A stretch of DNA of 64,000 bases from Anaeramoeba flamelloides (Eukaryota; Metamonada; Anaeramoebidae). Within the stretch, counting starts at the first letter, position 1. Every line of letters begins with the position of its first letter. The notes under the pieces were generated by a model. That model made no database searches and was not told the DNA's origin. It worked only from the letters and a program-made list of their open reading frames with translations. The stretch spans positions 7,895,001-7,959,000 of the forward strand of contig JANTQA010000036.1 in NCBI GenBank assembly GCA_027625915.1, given 5' to 3'. The position numbers and the translations under genes were made by a program. Below, piece by piece: positions 35,837-48,900 of the stretch.

Positions 35837-38149
35837 ATGATTAAAAATAATTTGTATGTCTTTGGAAAAAACGTAAATGGGAACTTAGGATTTTTCAAGG
35901 AGATTAACGAAATTCCACAAGCCAAGCCAGCACCACTTTTATCAGGGAAATGGGTCAAAGTAGCGAAGTGCCAGAACAGCTATATTTTAGGCTTAAAGGA
36001 AAATGGTAGTCTCTGCCAGTTTGATTCCCAAACGCAGCAATTAAAGAAATTTTATTTACACAACCGTATCAGGCAGGTGTCATCTGGCAGGCATCATTTT
36101 TTAGCATTAAGCGAAGAAGGGAGCGTATACTCGTGGAAGACTTCAAATGGATACTACATTACAAAGGGCCAGCTCGGGCTAGACAATTTAATTGACGCGA
36201 TCGAGCCAACTGTGATCCCGTTTTTCGAAAACCTTAGCAAAAAGCATAAAGAGGAAGACCCGAAAGAAGAGGGTGTACCCGTTTGCATCCAGGTTGCGTG
36301 TGGCCCCCAGCAATCCTTTGTCTTACTTTCCAATGGGAATTTGTTTTCGTTTGGTGCAGGAACCCAAGGCACCCTGGGAACAGGCAAAATGCGTGACGAA
36401 AGGATCCCCAGGCAAATCGCGATCGGTGCAAACAGATTCTTTGCGCACTCCAATGCAAACTGTTTCTTTTTCGAGCTCCTCGACGGCACCGTTATGGCCT
36501 TTGGCGACAATCGGACTGGGCAATGCCACGCGCCAAATTCGACAATGATCATCAAACTTCCGATGAAGGTCGACTTACCAACAAGGAATGGCAAGGCCAT
36601 TGCCTGTAAGGACATTTTCCCAGGCCTGACTAATACCATCGTTCTGGACGAATTTGGACAGTATTACATTACCCAAAGAACCTATTTCACAGAAAAGAAA
36701 AACATCAAAAACGCAAACTGGATGACTTTAAAATTGAGTAGCGGCATTACTTCGCCAATTATCAACCTTTCCAACGAGGGAGACAATTATTTATTTTTAA
36801 CGCAAGATCGCAAATTATATTATTTCGGCTATCATAATTTAACTTTTGGAACAGGCCTATCAAATGATTACAACCATTTTGGTAATACACGGCTAACAGT
36901 ATTTGATGCTGATCTTCCACATAATTGTCAAATAGATTCTTTTTCCCTCAATGGGCAAATGTCTGCTTACTTTTTGTTAAAGCCATATCCAATCCAAAAA
37001 GAATTATTAAATTATTTTTTTGAAACAAAATTCACAGATTTTGAAATTAAGGGCATTAAGGCTCATTATTTTTTTATACACTTGCGTCTTCAGATCCCCA
37101 AAGAAGAAATTACCGAAATCTTGAAAAACCATAAAAGAGATGAGATACACTCTTTCATTCAATGGTGCTATTCAGACTCTTTTGATAACGACGAAATTAT
37201 TTTGGAAATCTGTGATAAGTTTAATATTGAAAATCCTCGCGATATATCGGTTGTCGGTGATCTGACTGATTTGATAGAAAGAGATTCGATGGCAAGTGCT
37301 GATTTCCAAATATTAGTCCCAAAAATGGAATTTATTCAAGAAGAAGACGAGGACGAGGAAAAAGAAAAGGACGACGACGAGGAGATAATAAAAAACGAAA
37401 TAGAATTATCAATGGAAATTGAAAATGAAAAGGGAAAAGGAACAAGAACACGTGGAGTAAAAATTGAAAGAAAAAAAGTTCATGTCATTAAAAAGTCTCT
37501 TGATTTATTGATGGAAAATGAAAATGAAAATGAAAATGAAAAGGAAAAGGAAAAAGAAAAAGAAAAGGAAAAGGAAAAGGAAAAGGAAAAGGAAACAGAA
37601 ACAGATAATGAAGATGAAATTTCAAAGGAAAAGAAAGAAAGAATTCTCAAAAGAAAAATGGAAATTATACAAAGAATTAAAAATGAAAAAGAAAAAGAAA
37701 GAAACAAGATTATTGTATTTCAAAAAGACCAAATAAATGACTATATAAAAACAAAAGTAAAAGAAAAAGATGGTTATTTGGTGATACCAGTGCACAAAGA
37801 TCTTTTGGCTGCAAGATCCACAATGTTTTTTAATTTATTTAAAAATGAAAAAAATAAGGGAGAACTTGAGAATTTTAAAACTTATATAGACAATTCGAAA
37901 ATACATTATTTTTATATTAAGCAAGCAATAAATTCATTATATACAGACCAATTAAAAATTCCAAAAAAAAAAAATAAAATTTTTGCCAAAATCGCCAAAT
38001 TGTGGCAAGTAAGTGAGAAATCTGCTTTGGGTAAAATTTTGGCCAATTATCAAATCGAAAAAATTAAAAAAAAACAAATTAAAAAATTTGAAAATTTACA
38101 ATTGAAAAATAATAAAAAGAAATCAAACAATGGCTGTGTCTGTTTTTAA
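35837..38149 (+). CDS. RCC1-repeat, tandem-BTB protein with CaaX-like end
   Basis: Single exon of 770 residues. Residues 1-370 form a degenerate RCC1 beta-propeller: NNLYVFGKNVNGNLGF, QVSSGRHHFLALSEEGSVYSW, GPQQSFVLLSNGNLFSFGAG, LLDGTVMAFGDNRTGQC, DRKLYYFG. A first BTB-like segment lies at about 390-470 (FFETKFTDFEIKG ... HSFIQWCYSD). A highly charged linker with KE repeats follows (about 495-640). A clear second BTB (about 625-735) contains IPVHKDLLAARSTMFFNLF. The order RCC1-BTB-BTB recalls the IBtk / BTK-binding-protein class, which usually serves as a Cullin-3 adaptor; that role is inferred. The protein ends in a lysine-rich stretch and CVCF, a possible prenylation box (geranylgeranyl type by its final F), which would anchor it to a membrane. 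The 5' part (about 36150-36650) is noticeably less AT-rich than its neighbours. ATG 35837 is the first in frame after a stop. Confidence 0.9.
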   Translation: MIKNNLYVFGKNVNGNLGFFKEINEIPQAKPAPLLSGKWVKVAKCQNSYILGLKENGSLCQFDSQTQQLKKFYLHNRIRQVSSGRHHFLALSEEGSVYSWKTSNGYYITKGQLGLDNLIDAIEPTVIPFFENLSKKHKEEDPKEEGVPVCIQVACGPQQSFVLLSNGNLFSFGAGTQGTLGTGKMRDERIPRQIAIGANRFFAHSNANCFFFELLDGTVMAFGDNRTGQCHAPNSTMIIKLPMKVDLPTRNGKAIACKDIFPGLTNTIVLDEFGQYYITQRTYFTEKKNIKNANWMTLKLSSGITSPIINLSNEGDNYLFLTQDRKLYYFGYHNLTFGTGLSNDYNHFGNTRLTVFDADLPHNCQIDSFSLNGQMSAYFLLKPYPIQKELLNYFFETKFTDFEIKGIKAHYFFIHLRLQIPKEEITEILKNHKRDEIHSFIQWCYSDSFDNDEIILEICDKFNIENPRDISVVGDLTDLIERDSMASADFQILVPKMEFIQEEDEDEEKEKDDDEEIIKNEIELSMEIENEKGKGTRTRGVKIERKKVHVIKKSLDLLMENENENENEKEKEKEKEKEKEKEKEKETETDNEDEISKEKKERILKRKMEIIQRIKNEKEKERNKIIVFQKDQINDYIKTKVKEKDGYLVIPVHKDLLAARSTMFFNLFKNEKNKGELENFKTYIDNSKIHYFYIKQAINSLYTDQLKIPKKKNKIFAKIAKLWQVSEKSALGKILANYQIEKIKKKQIKKFENLQLKNNKKKSNNGCVCF

Positions 38150-41100
38150 ATAAAATATACAAATCAAAATTATTTGATAGTATTTATTAATTTGATTATT
38201 ATTAAAAATATACTTTTTATTATTTATGATATTAATCAACTAAATTTCATCATTTTTAACACAGTTAAAATAATTTAAAGAATAATAAAAATACAGTTTC
38301 ATTCAATTCGAATATAATTTTGATTTTAACAAATATTCACTTCAAAAAAATCTCACTTTTACAATGCTTTCCGCCACTTTAAAGAGTTTGAAAGCCTTTG
38401 GAAGTTTTAAAGAAATTGTTTGAAATGTTTGGGAATTGTCTCATGGATTTGAGAATGATAACAAAGGTTTGCAAAAGTAATAGATTTTTTTGTGGTGTTT
38501 TAATTAATTAACCATTTTCTTGTCTTTTCTGTTTTGTTTTGCTTTCTTTTTTCCAGTTAAGTAATCTGTTTCGTTAGATCTGAATGATTTTTTTCCCCAA
38601 TGATGGATATATAGTTAAAGTTCAGTTCAGTTTAATAGAAAAATCAGATAAATTAGTTGCTCAAAATCTCATGATAAAAAGACGAAATATTAATATATAG
38701 ATATATGTGAATTGTATTTAATTTCTAATTTTGCATAATTTCATTTTAAAAAAGTGAAAACACTTTTTTTTAATAGTATTTCAGAGTGAAAACTTTTTTC
38801 AAAGTATTGTGTATTAATAATATGGGGGATATTTTTTTTGAATAAAAAAAAGTGCTTTTCCTTCATACACTCACCTCTACATCACATTTAAAGGCTGATT
38901 CCTCGCTTTATTAAAATAGAAAACTTTTCAAAAGTTTAAAATTCTGAAAAAGTTTTTCACTTTATTTAAAATAGAATATTTGGTGAAAGTTTTAAAAAGA
39001 TACTATCTTTTTGAAACAGCTGTAAACATATTTTTTCTTTTTTTTTTTGACAAGAATTGTAATGATGCTTCTGAAAATAATTTCACTTTTTTAAAGCTTT
39101 GTAAAAGAAAAGTTTGAAAATTATGATCTACTCAGTAACCCAGAAAAGAAAATTATTTTTTTTTAGAACTAATTTTTATTCAATTTAACAATTGACTTTA
39201 TTTCTGATTTTATAAAACATTTTTAGTGTACTTTTGACTATTTTCAGCTCTTTTTTTCCATTAATAGCCATTATTGTAATTAATATAATTATAAAGAATT
39301 TTTTTTTTTTTTTTTTTTTTTTGGAAAAATTCTTTTGGATAAACTAGAAATAGTGTTTATTCAACCTATTATAAAATATAACGATTATTTTAATTAGAAT
39401 AAATATATTCATTGAAAGTTTCTAATAATTTAATAATTTGCCTTTGGAATTGTGATTTTATTGTAAAATGTGATTTGATTGTTACAAATAAAATTTCAAT
39501 GACATTTGTGAATTAACTAATTTTATCCAATGTAATCAAAATCAACTACTTTGTAAAGTTTTTTTTTTTTTTTTTTTTTGGTGTAAGAGATAGTGTCTAA
39601 AAATAAGAAGTCCAAACTTAAAATATATTACTTTTGGATGTTATAGAAGATAGTTTTTTAATGGTTCAAAGGTCTCCGAATATTCTATTAATAAAATAGT
39701 TTAAAAAGTCAATCTTTTGAATAAAAGGTTACTATTTTAGAAAAAATTGACAAATAGAAACAATTTGTCAAATTGATTTTGCTAAAAATCCAAATTTTAT
39801 TATAAACATAATGAAAAAAAAAAACATGTGATTATTTTTATTATTATTATAAAAATAGCTTTGGATTATTTTCTAAACTCTTATTCGAATAAAAGGGTAC
39901 AGCAAATTTCAAGAATTATTCATAATTGAATCAAATTAATTGAAGTATCATTCTATAATATAAGAAATTCATTTAAACATAAAAAAAATACTTGACTGAA
40001 TATTCAAAACTTATTAAAAACAAAAAAAGAAAAAATAAAATTTAATATTTTAAAAATTAATATGCTCTTTTATTTGAAATGAGAATTCTCGTTTTGTAAA
40101 TTGCACAGAAAAAAAAAATAAAATCAATAAAAACCTTTGAACAAGTTGAATTGGGAAAAAGTTATTCATATTTTATTGATAACTCTTTACATCTCAAACT
40201 TTTGTTATTTAAAATCTCGTATATAATAATAAAGTCGCAATTCATCTGGGTATTTTGTTGGAAATGGTTTATACTATATTTTCTTTTTTCTTTGTTCCAG
40301 ACACCAATCCAATAATTGTCTTTCAAAATTCCTACATCTTGCTCAATCGAAATCAAACTTAAACTATTTCCATTTTTATATTATTAGATTATTTCAGAAT
40401 TGGTTTCTTCTTCTCATATTTTTTCATTTTCAAACTGTTCGATATTCATAAATAAAAAATGAAAAAATGAATAATTAAAATGAAAATCACCAATAAGCGA
40501 TTATCTTATTAATAATAAAATTCAATATTATTAGTTATTCAAGAGGTCTACCATTTTGTTTGGAGAATCTTTTTTATATAGTCATAATAAAATTATCAAT
40601 ATCTTTCATCAATGAAATATCTGTTACTCTAAAATTTTTTTATTGACCCATCACAAAAATTGTATTTTTAATTTCAAAAATTACTGAGTATACTAACATT
40701 AAACACAATTATTTATTCACAAAGAGATTTCTTACAAACAAACTAATATATATATATATATATATAATAAAAAACAAAAAAAAAAAAAATAGGTGATCTG
40801 ATCTAATTATAGAATTGATAAAACAGTTAACTTTTTACCAATTTTCTTAAGTAACTGGTAGTTATTTTTTAAAAAAATTAATTCTATTTCTCAGTGTTTA
40901 AATATTTTACAATTTTCAAGAATTTATAATGTAAAACATACCTTTTATTGTTTTTGAGTTTTCAAAATAGGTAATCAAATTATTTTTATTGTTTTAAATA
41001 CAAACCTCCCTAGTTAAATGAAAATCATGAAATCCCAAAGTTTTCCTTGGTTTTTATGATAATTATATCCTACTTGAATATTATTATTATTATTTTTAAT

Positions 41101-43596
41101 TGTTTTAAAGTTTTTAAGTTTGTCTTTTTTCACATCCCAGAAAGCCAAGATATGTTTTCAAAATAATACAAGAACTTTTTCAAAAAAAATAAAAATAATG
41201 AAGAAATGACTAAAATTAAAAAACATGTTAAAAATCCTAAAAAACAAGATTTTATAAGTCATACATGATTTTAAAACGAAAAATTCTACTATTTATAATA
41301 TATATATATTATTTATCTTTTCCTTTGAAAATGATATAATTATTTAAATACTAACCTTCCAAAAAATGTTCCTTTTCTGATTTATTTGTAATATTACTAA
41401 AAAAATAAATTTTCATTTATAAAGTAGAAATTAAATAGAATGCCTCCAAGTATCCCCCCGTAAGATTTTTTTTAAGGATATTCAATTTTCAATTAAATTA
41501 TATATTAATGAATTAATTTCAACAATCATTGATTAATGTGAACATTTTTTAAAGTAAATGTTGAACATATAAACACATATTTTTTGTGATAGACCAATAT
41601 AAATGTTTGGGATCAACATATCATTCATTTATTAAAGGACCCACTACTTTTATTGAGACTAGATATAAAAGATTATCCAAATCAATTCTTAGAATAATAA
41701 TAATAAAAATATCATTAGTTTTTTTTTTTCATAATTTTTAAAATTAAATTTGAATTTTTTTCAAAAATCCCTTTGACAAATTTTTTCTATTTTATAATTT
41801 TTATACATTATGATTATATGTATATTAGTTAAAACCCAAATAATTTTTGAAAAAATATATATTTTTTTACACACTTTGAAATCTTATTGGGCTAAGTTTT
41901 TAATAAAATTTATAATTAATTTCAAATTCAATATTAATTATATAGTTTAGTTTTTATTATTTATTATTAATTCTCTCTTTTATTTCTTTTATCAACTATT
42001 TATTATTATAAACTACATTAATCAAAATTTAAAGTTTTAATCCATTTTTTTGGAATTTTTAAAACAGTCTATCTTTTGTAATAATTTTTTTTAGAAAACC
42101 CTTTGAAGATCGAATCTGATACTTTCGAATTAGTATTTTTAAAAAATATTGAAATAATTTTCTGAAAATTAAAGTTGTCTTTTATACAATAGTTTTTTTA
42201 ATTTTCCACTTTTGATAAATATAAATTTGATTTAGTTTTGCCTGAAAGCCACTAATTGAATTTTTTATTGAAATTGATTTATTTTTTTTTAAAATTTTAT
42301 TGTTTGAGATGGTATAATCTAGATTATTCCCATTCTAACTTGGTTTAGTATTTCAAATTATTTTAGAATAATAAAGTGGATTTTTTTTTTAATTTGTGAT
42401 TCATTTAAAAAGAGTTTTTTGAGTGGATCTATTAGTTAATTAAAAATATATATTATCTTAATTATTAATATTCATTAAATCAATTACTATGACATTTATT
42501 TTGAAATATATTTCTTGATATATTTCCAAAAATGAAAAAAAAAAAAATACTTTTTTTTTTTACAAAAATATTCACAATTAATTTCAATTAAAAACTGGAA
42601 AAATGACAAGGACAAAAAAGATTTTTTAAACTATAAAATAAAGTTAATTGTTTATCATTCCCTGTGAAAAAAATTTTGAGTTTAAAGAAGTAATGAAAAA
42701 GATTTTTTCAATCAAAAAGAAAAATAATAATCACCAATTTTCACCCCTAAAAAATATCAGATAAAATTGAGATTAGAAAATTTGATATATTTTATCAAAG
42801 TAATACAATACATACTTATCAATTGAATTATTATTAAGAATCAATAAATAATTTTTAATGATTTTTTATTTTTAAATAGTTTTATTGTAGATTGAATTTA
42901 ATAAAGATATTTTAAAATAAATTTTCCTCCTTTTTTTGGGAATAGCTAATAATAGATTTTATTTGATCGACATGTATCATGTAACACAAATATCATTTAC
43001 ATCCAATTTCCAGATCCTTTAATTATAGATTAATTTTGTGTGACTAGAAATCCTTCAACCAAAAAATTGTTTCTTGAAAACGAGACTGAAATGTAAATAG
43101 ATAAAATTTAATTAAAAAATTTTGTAATAATTTTTTTGAATTTATGAATAAAAATAAAACCAATTTTTAAAAATTTATATAATAATTGGCCCAGCTCTCT
43201 CTATCCAATGATAAATAAAATTTAAGGATAAAAAAGCAAATGAAAAATTTTTTATATCTAGTGTCCAAAATGATATATGTTATTGAACTGTTTTTTATTT
43301 ATTTATTTTATTTTATTTTTTTTTTTAGATTTAAAATTGCTTTTAAAAGGATTTACACTTCAAAACAATTTATTAAAAACAAGTATTAAACAATTAAAAT
43401 TTCAAAAAAACATATAAAAAAAAAAAAAAACAATTCTAGTGCAATGAACAAAGAACGGATTTGAAAACCATTATTTTCCTTATTCTTGCACATTTTCAAA
43501 TTGTTTCAAAAAAATGAATTTTTTTTTATGAGAGAATTAATTCAACAATTGGACACATTACTTCAACAAGAAGAATAAAGCCAATTAAATTCACTG
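38150..43596. other. 5.4 kb gene-poor stretch
   Basis: No complete gene is recognised. It has long A and T runs (24 T near 39299-39322), TA repeats at about 40747-40766 and 41299-41312, and AT-rich filler. Two coding-like scraps occur: about 40379-40162 on the - strand (ISIEQDVGILKDNYWIGVW...), and 43528-43578 on the + strand (MRELIQQLDTLLQQEE and stop), directly beside the end of the fimbrin-like gene. Confidence 0.5.
40162..40379 (-). CDS. Possible orphan terminal exon
   Basis: An open frame of about 70 codons ending in TAA reads NSLSLISIEQDVGILKDNYW, then IGVWNKEKRKYSINHFQQN. It has mixed composition, unlike the poly-F or poly-K frames nearby. It has no ATG start, and an in-frame stop lies just upstream, so it would need an acceptor such as GGAAATAG or TTTAAG. 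No family is recognised and no partner exon was found. It may be chance or a transposon fragment. Confidence 0.2.
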
Positions 43597-45919
43597 CTAA
43601 TTTTTTTTGAACCATTTTTTCTTTTTTTTCGCAATTTCGTTATGAGAATTTGAGGAACTGTCTTGTTCAATTGAATTTTTTTTTGCAAATGCGATCAAAT
43701 CTTTATATCCATTTATTAATTCATTTAGATCGCTAATTCTTCTTTGTAAATTATCACAGAGTTTGTCCCCCTCCAACAATTGTCTTATGCTTTCGGTTTT
43801 AATTCTTTTACTAAAATTATCAAAGCATTGTTTGGCTTCTAACATTTCCTCCAATAGGCTACTTAAATGTTTGATTTTATCATTCCAGTATTGAAGGTCA
43901 TAAACCAACAAATCGATTTTTTGCTTTATTAAATTAATTTCGACTTTTAATTCTTTAAAAGTCAAATTTTGTAATTGCTTTTCGTATTGTGATTTCTGTT
44001 TATTATTTTGGATTTGCTCATTCAAATCATTAATCTCACATTTAGTTTTTATTAATTCTTGTCGAAATTTTTTGATGATAATTTTTAAAGTTAATTTTTT
44101 TTTCTTTTGATTAGTGACAATTTTTGTATGATTTTCTTTAATTTTTTGAATTTTATTTATTAATTTATCTATATCTAACAAATGAATTTCATTCTCTTTT
44201 TCAAAATTAATTTTTTCATTGATTAATAAATTTGAATGGATATTATTCATTTCGTTTAAACATTCCATTATTTTATTTTTGAGTGTTATCACTTTATGCT
44301 TAGTTTCAATTAATTCATGATGAGATTTGATGTGCTCTTTATCATATTTTAATTTCGTTTCTAATAAATACTGATTTTTTTTTTTTAATTTTGCATATTT
44401 ATGATTTAGATCTTCTTTCGCTAATTGTGTTATTTTTTTATTTGTTTCTTTGCCCATAGTTATTTCTGTAATTGTTAACCTTGTTCCTTCTATTTGCTTT
44501 TTCATTTTTTCTATTTGTTGTTTCAATTTTGTTTTTTCTATTTCATTGTTGCTTTGGATTTCTTTGATTTGGTTTTTTTCATTTTCAATTTTATTTTCAT
44601 ATTTTTGCTTTTGTAAATTGGTAGTTACTTGAAGTATTTCAATTAAATTATCAAAATTGTTGTTTTGATTCCAAATATCCTTTTGTAAAAGATTATTTGT
44701 TTTTTCTTTTTGTTTTTTATCAAGATCTTTCAGAATTTCTTTTTTCACTGGTTGAAGGTTAAGTTTATTTTTATTCAATATTTTGGTATCTATTGAAGAA
44801 TACTGTTTTAATTTAATTTTTAAAAGATTTATTTTTTTTCTTAAATTTTCAATATCATTTCTATTTTCACTTTCCCTATTAAATAAATTAATTTGGTTAT
44901 AATTTTTGTATTTATCCCTTTCCTTTTCCTTTCCCCTTTTCTTTTCCCTTTTCTTTTTCTTTTTCTTTCCCTTTTCCTTTCCCTTTCCCTTTTCCTTTTC
45001 CTTTTCCTTTTCATTTTCCTTTTCATTTTCCTTTTCATTTTCGTTTTTCTTTTTCATTTTCTTTTTCATTTTCTTTTCTTTTATTCTTTCTTTATCCTTT
45101 TTCTTTTCTTTTTCCTTTTCAATTTCTCTTTCTTTTTCTTTTCCCCTTTCTTTTCTTCTTCCCTTTTCTTTTCTTTTCCCTTTTTCTTTAACTATATTAA
45201 ATTCTATTTTTTTTAAACTTTCATTTTCGTTATAATTTGATAATTTATTATTTTTCTTATTTTCCGCTATTTTTTTGTCTTGTTCTATAATAAATAAATT
45301 GCCTATAAATAATAATAACATTCTAGAATTACCACTAATAATCCCAGTTGATGTTAAGAACACTTTAGCGTTTATTTTATCAGCTTGTTCTAATGTTAGT
45401 TGTGCTCTAATATTTAAATCCTTTTCTTTTAATGGGTCCAAAGTGCATTTGTTCGAATTGATGGAATTTAATAAATAAATTATTGCTGTTGAGTCTTTAA
45501 ATGATCTTGTTAAATTATTAATTTTGAGATGAGAATTAATATGATGATTAACCCACGCAATTAACATTTTTTCCGTTCCTTCGTTGGTATTATATTTATT
45601 CTTATTAAATTTTTTATGTTTCTCGTCTAAATTTTGTTCAATGAAATACTTTTTATAAAGTAAAATTTTTTTAAACATTATTACTCGTATTAATTGCCAT
45701 AATAACCCGAGCACTAAATGCAATTTGTGTTCAATAATATCAGCCGGTGAAATGTTGACTACATTAACACCAATTTGTTTCGCTGCTTTTAAAACAAGTG
45801 AAATGTTGCTGGTTTTTTCAAAATAGTTTAATCCTTCATGAGTTTTAAATTTTTTTAAATGAATTTTATTCACAAAAAATTTGTTAATCATTCGCCTATT
45901 TATGAATTTATTTTATTTG

Positions 45920-45950
<31 letters not shown>

Positions 45951-48900
45951 TACAAAAATTGATAATAAAAAATTAATATGAATAACGATGTTGATGAATA
46001 TTAAAATAAAGATATATTTGAATAAACTTCGTTTCAGAACTTTTGTAACAACAATTTTTTAATTTAGTGCAGTTTCAATCTTGTCCTTTAATTGGTTGTG
46101 AAATAAGATTAAAAATACTTTTAATTTTTTTTATGACTATGTTAAATTTTTCGCTTTTGTTTTTCGTAGGGGCTTAATTCATATTAATTTTTTTTGAATA
46201 ATAAATTATTTTGTTTTGAATTTGTTCATAAAACAGTAGAATCTAATTTTCATCAACATTTAAGCATTCGAGAAGTTTTTTTTTTTTTTTTTTTTTTTTG
46301 GATTTGCTATTCTTAGAATTGTAAATGCTGTAAATGCTTTCTTATTATCTTGTAATTGTTATTGAAAATAAGTTGTTAAAGAAATAAAGTATTATTTGAG
46401 TTAAATCGTTTTAATTTCAGAAATCTCATTTATATAGTGGTTTAAAGATCAATTATATTTATTTTTAAATGAAAAATATAATATCATATATACAGGTAAT
46501 TGAATTAACCATTGACCAGAAAATTTTCACTTTATTTTCATTTTATTTATTCAGTTTTTATGGAAATTTTGCATTTCAAACAAAAGATAGTTTATCATCT
46601 GATTTTTTTATAAATATAGTGTTTGTCAAATTAAAATTAGCTTTCTAAATAGAAATTTATTTCTTTTAAGATGAAGGGTAAATAAATAAAGAAAATGATC
46701 TGAAAAGAATATTGTATTTCGAATTTAGAGAGTGGTTTTGATTTGATTAATGTTGTTTTAAAATCTCGTGTGTTTCAATTCATTTTTTCTTTGTTATTAA
46801 CAAACAAAAAAAATCATATTTTGTGTAAATTAGATCCTTCATTTTATTTTTGAATTTGAAACTCCCAAATGGCCCAGTTTATTTGCTCAAAAGAATACAA
46901 CAAATATTATCTTTAAAAATTAATTTTTAAAAAGTTCTCCTCTTATTAATAAAAAGATCTTTGATTTGTATCTGCAATTGATTTGAAAGGAAATAAAAAA
47001 AGAGAGAGATTTTGGAAAAAAAAGTTAAATAAAAAACTTTTTCTTATGTTTCAGGAACAATACAAAAAAAAAGCCAAGAAAAAAAAAAAAAACATATAGT
47101 TGTTGAGTTGGAATCTTTACTTTCAATGATTTAAGAAATCGAACTAAAGAGATCAATCTAAAACTTCGTGGTGGCTTTTTCAATTCATAAAAAAATAGAA
47201 ACAAATGATTCAATTTACTAAAAACACAAAAAGCATGAGAACTCCAATAATACATTTTTTTGTTTCAATTTTAAGTAATTATTCATCACATTTAGCCATT
47301 CTGGAAAAAAATTGTCACTGTTGAGAGAAAAATGTTGGACACAGAAAAATGGTAGGACACCAATTTTAATTGGGAACCTTAGTAAAATTGAAAATCAAAT
47401 CCTATTGATAACTAGGTGAATTTTATATAAATCCGGGTTTAAATGTGTTACAAGTAAATTAATCTGTGGTGTATGTAGAATACCCATTTGAATGGTTGAT
47501 AAATAAAGTAGATCATGTTATTGTAACAAAAAACCAAGTTTTAGTAAAGTTTACTCTTAATTCTGAAAATGGTAATTTTTAAACTTGATTTAGATTATAA
47601 GAGATAAAGTTTTGAAAAAGTAGAATTACATTAATCGTTATTCTAATAAGTAGATTATTGTTATTTTCTTTAGTTATTTCACAAACGATTGAAATTAAAA
47701 ATCATTTTCAGTAATGTTCCCAATTAAAAATGGTGTCCAACCATTTTTCTGTGTCCAACATTTTTCTCTCAACAGTCAAATCGATTTTAATTGTAAAATA
47801 ATAGTAAAAGTCCTCATTTTTCAAATAATTTTTTTCTTGTTATTTTTTTGTTCTTTTTAAAACAAATACCAAGTCCAAAAAATAAACCATTTCCCAGTCA
47901 AGGTGGCTCAGTTGTGGGTAGTGAATTACATATGTCTAAAGGTTTTGAATGGATATTAGAAGAAAAAATTTATTTTGAAAATTTCCAAAATTGAAATCAT
48001 TTTTACACATTTTTATTTTTTTTTTTCGATTTTTTTTTGATAACCTAATTCATTTGCAAATTTTTTTTTTTATTTATAGTAAGATCGATAGTCATTTGGT
48101 AAAAACGTGTTATTCTAATGTTATTGAAACAGTAAAAATGATTGTAGAGAAATGTTATTGATTTCTATTGGGATTTTATTTGGATCTTCAATCATTGATC
48201 AAAATAAACATTTTTTTTTTCTTAATAGGTAACTGAGAATTTTGAGTTTTTCAATTTTTAAGAAAATCTATTGATTTTTTAGTTTTTATTTCATATATGG
48301 ATATCAACTATTCTTTGATTTGTGTATTATTCGAATTAATTTTTATTTGTTTTCAAAAGTTCATTTAGTAAAATATAATTGATATTTGAAAAAAATGTTG
48401 GGAACCTTTGACTGAAACAAAGTTTAGATTGATTATTAGAATCAAAATATAATTTAAAACATCAAATTAAACCTTAATTTAAGAATGTTCAATTTTCGAA
48501 ATTTGAGAATTTAATTGTAAACATTAGTAAAAGTGAATTTTTTTGGATTTTTTGTTGCTATGATTTTTCTATTCAGATAAAATTAGCTTTAAGAGTTTAA
48601 CAATAGGTCTTAACCTAGTTTGAGAAATTTTAGTTTTAGATATCTTTATTGATCAGTTAAAAATAAGTTAAAACAATAATTTGAAATAAGTTTCCTTTCC
48701 ACTACCATTTTACAATTAAAAAAGCATTTTGCAATTAAAATCAATTTGACATCACTTTTTGCACATGTGTACTTGTATGTACTGAATGATATTTTTTTTT
48801 TAATTTTATTATTAATTTATCTGAAAAGAAACCAAAAACAAAGAGACAAGGTTTATTATTTGTTCCCCTTTTTATTCAATATTATTGTTTAATATTTGAA

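Noticed and set aside
36154-36639. A 161-codon - strand frame inside the RCC1-BTB gene
   Set aside because: The sense strand has clear RCC1 repeats; the antisense is open only because the patch is less AT-rich.
38365-38422. MLSATLKSLKAFGSFKEIV on the + strand
   Set aside because: Nineteen codons only; splicing to the good acceptor at 38557 gives a stop after six more codons.
44841-45235. Frames opposite the KE-rich part of the fimbrin-like gene
   Set aside because: Complement of low-complexity codons, giving only F, S, L or K, R.
47025-47255. A 76-codon - strand frame in the fimbrin-like intron
   Set aside because: Hydrophobic, F-rich composition of the kind AT-rich DNA gives by chance; no homology and no splice partners.
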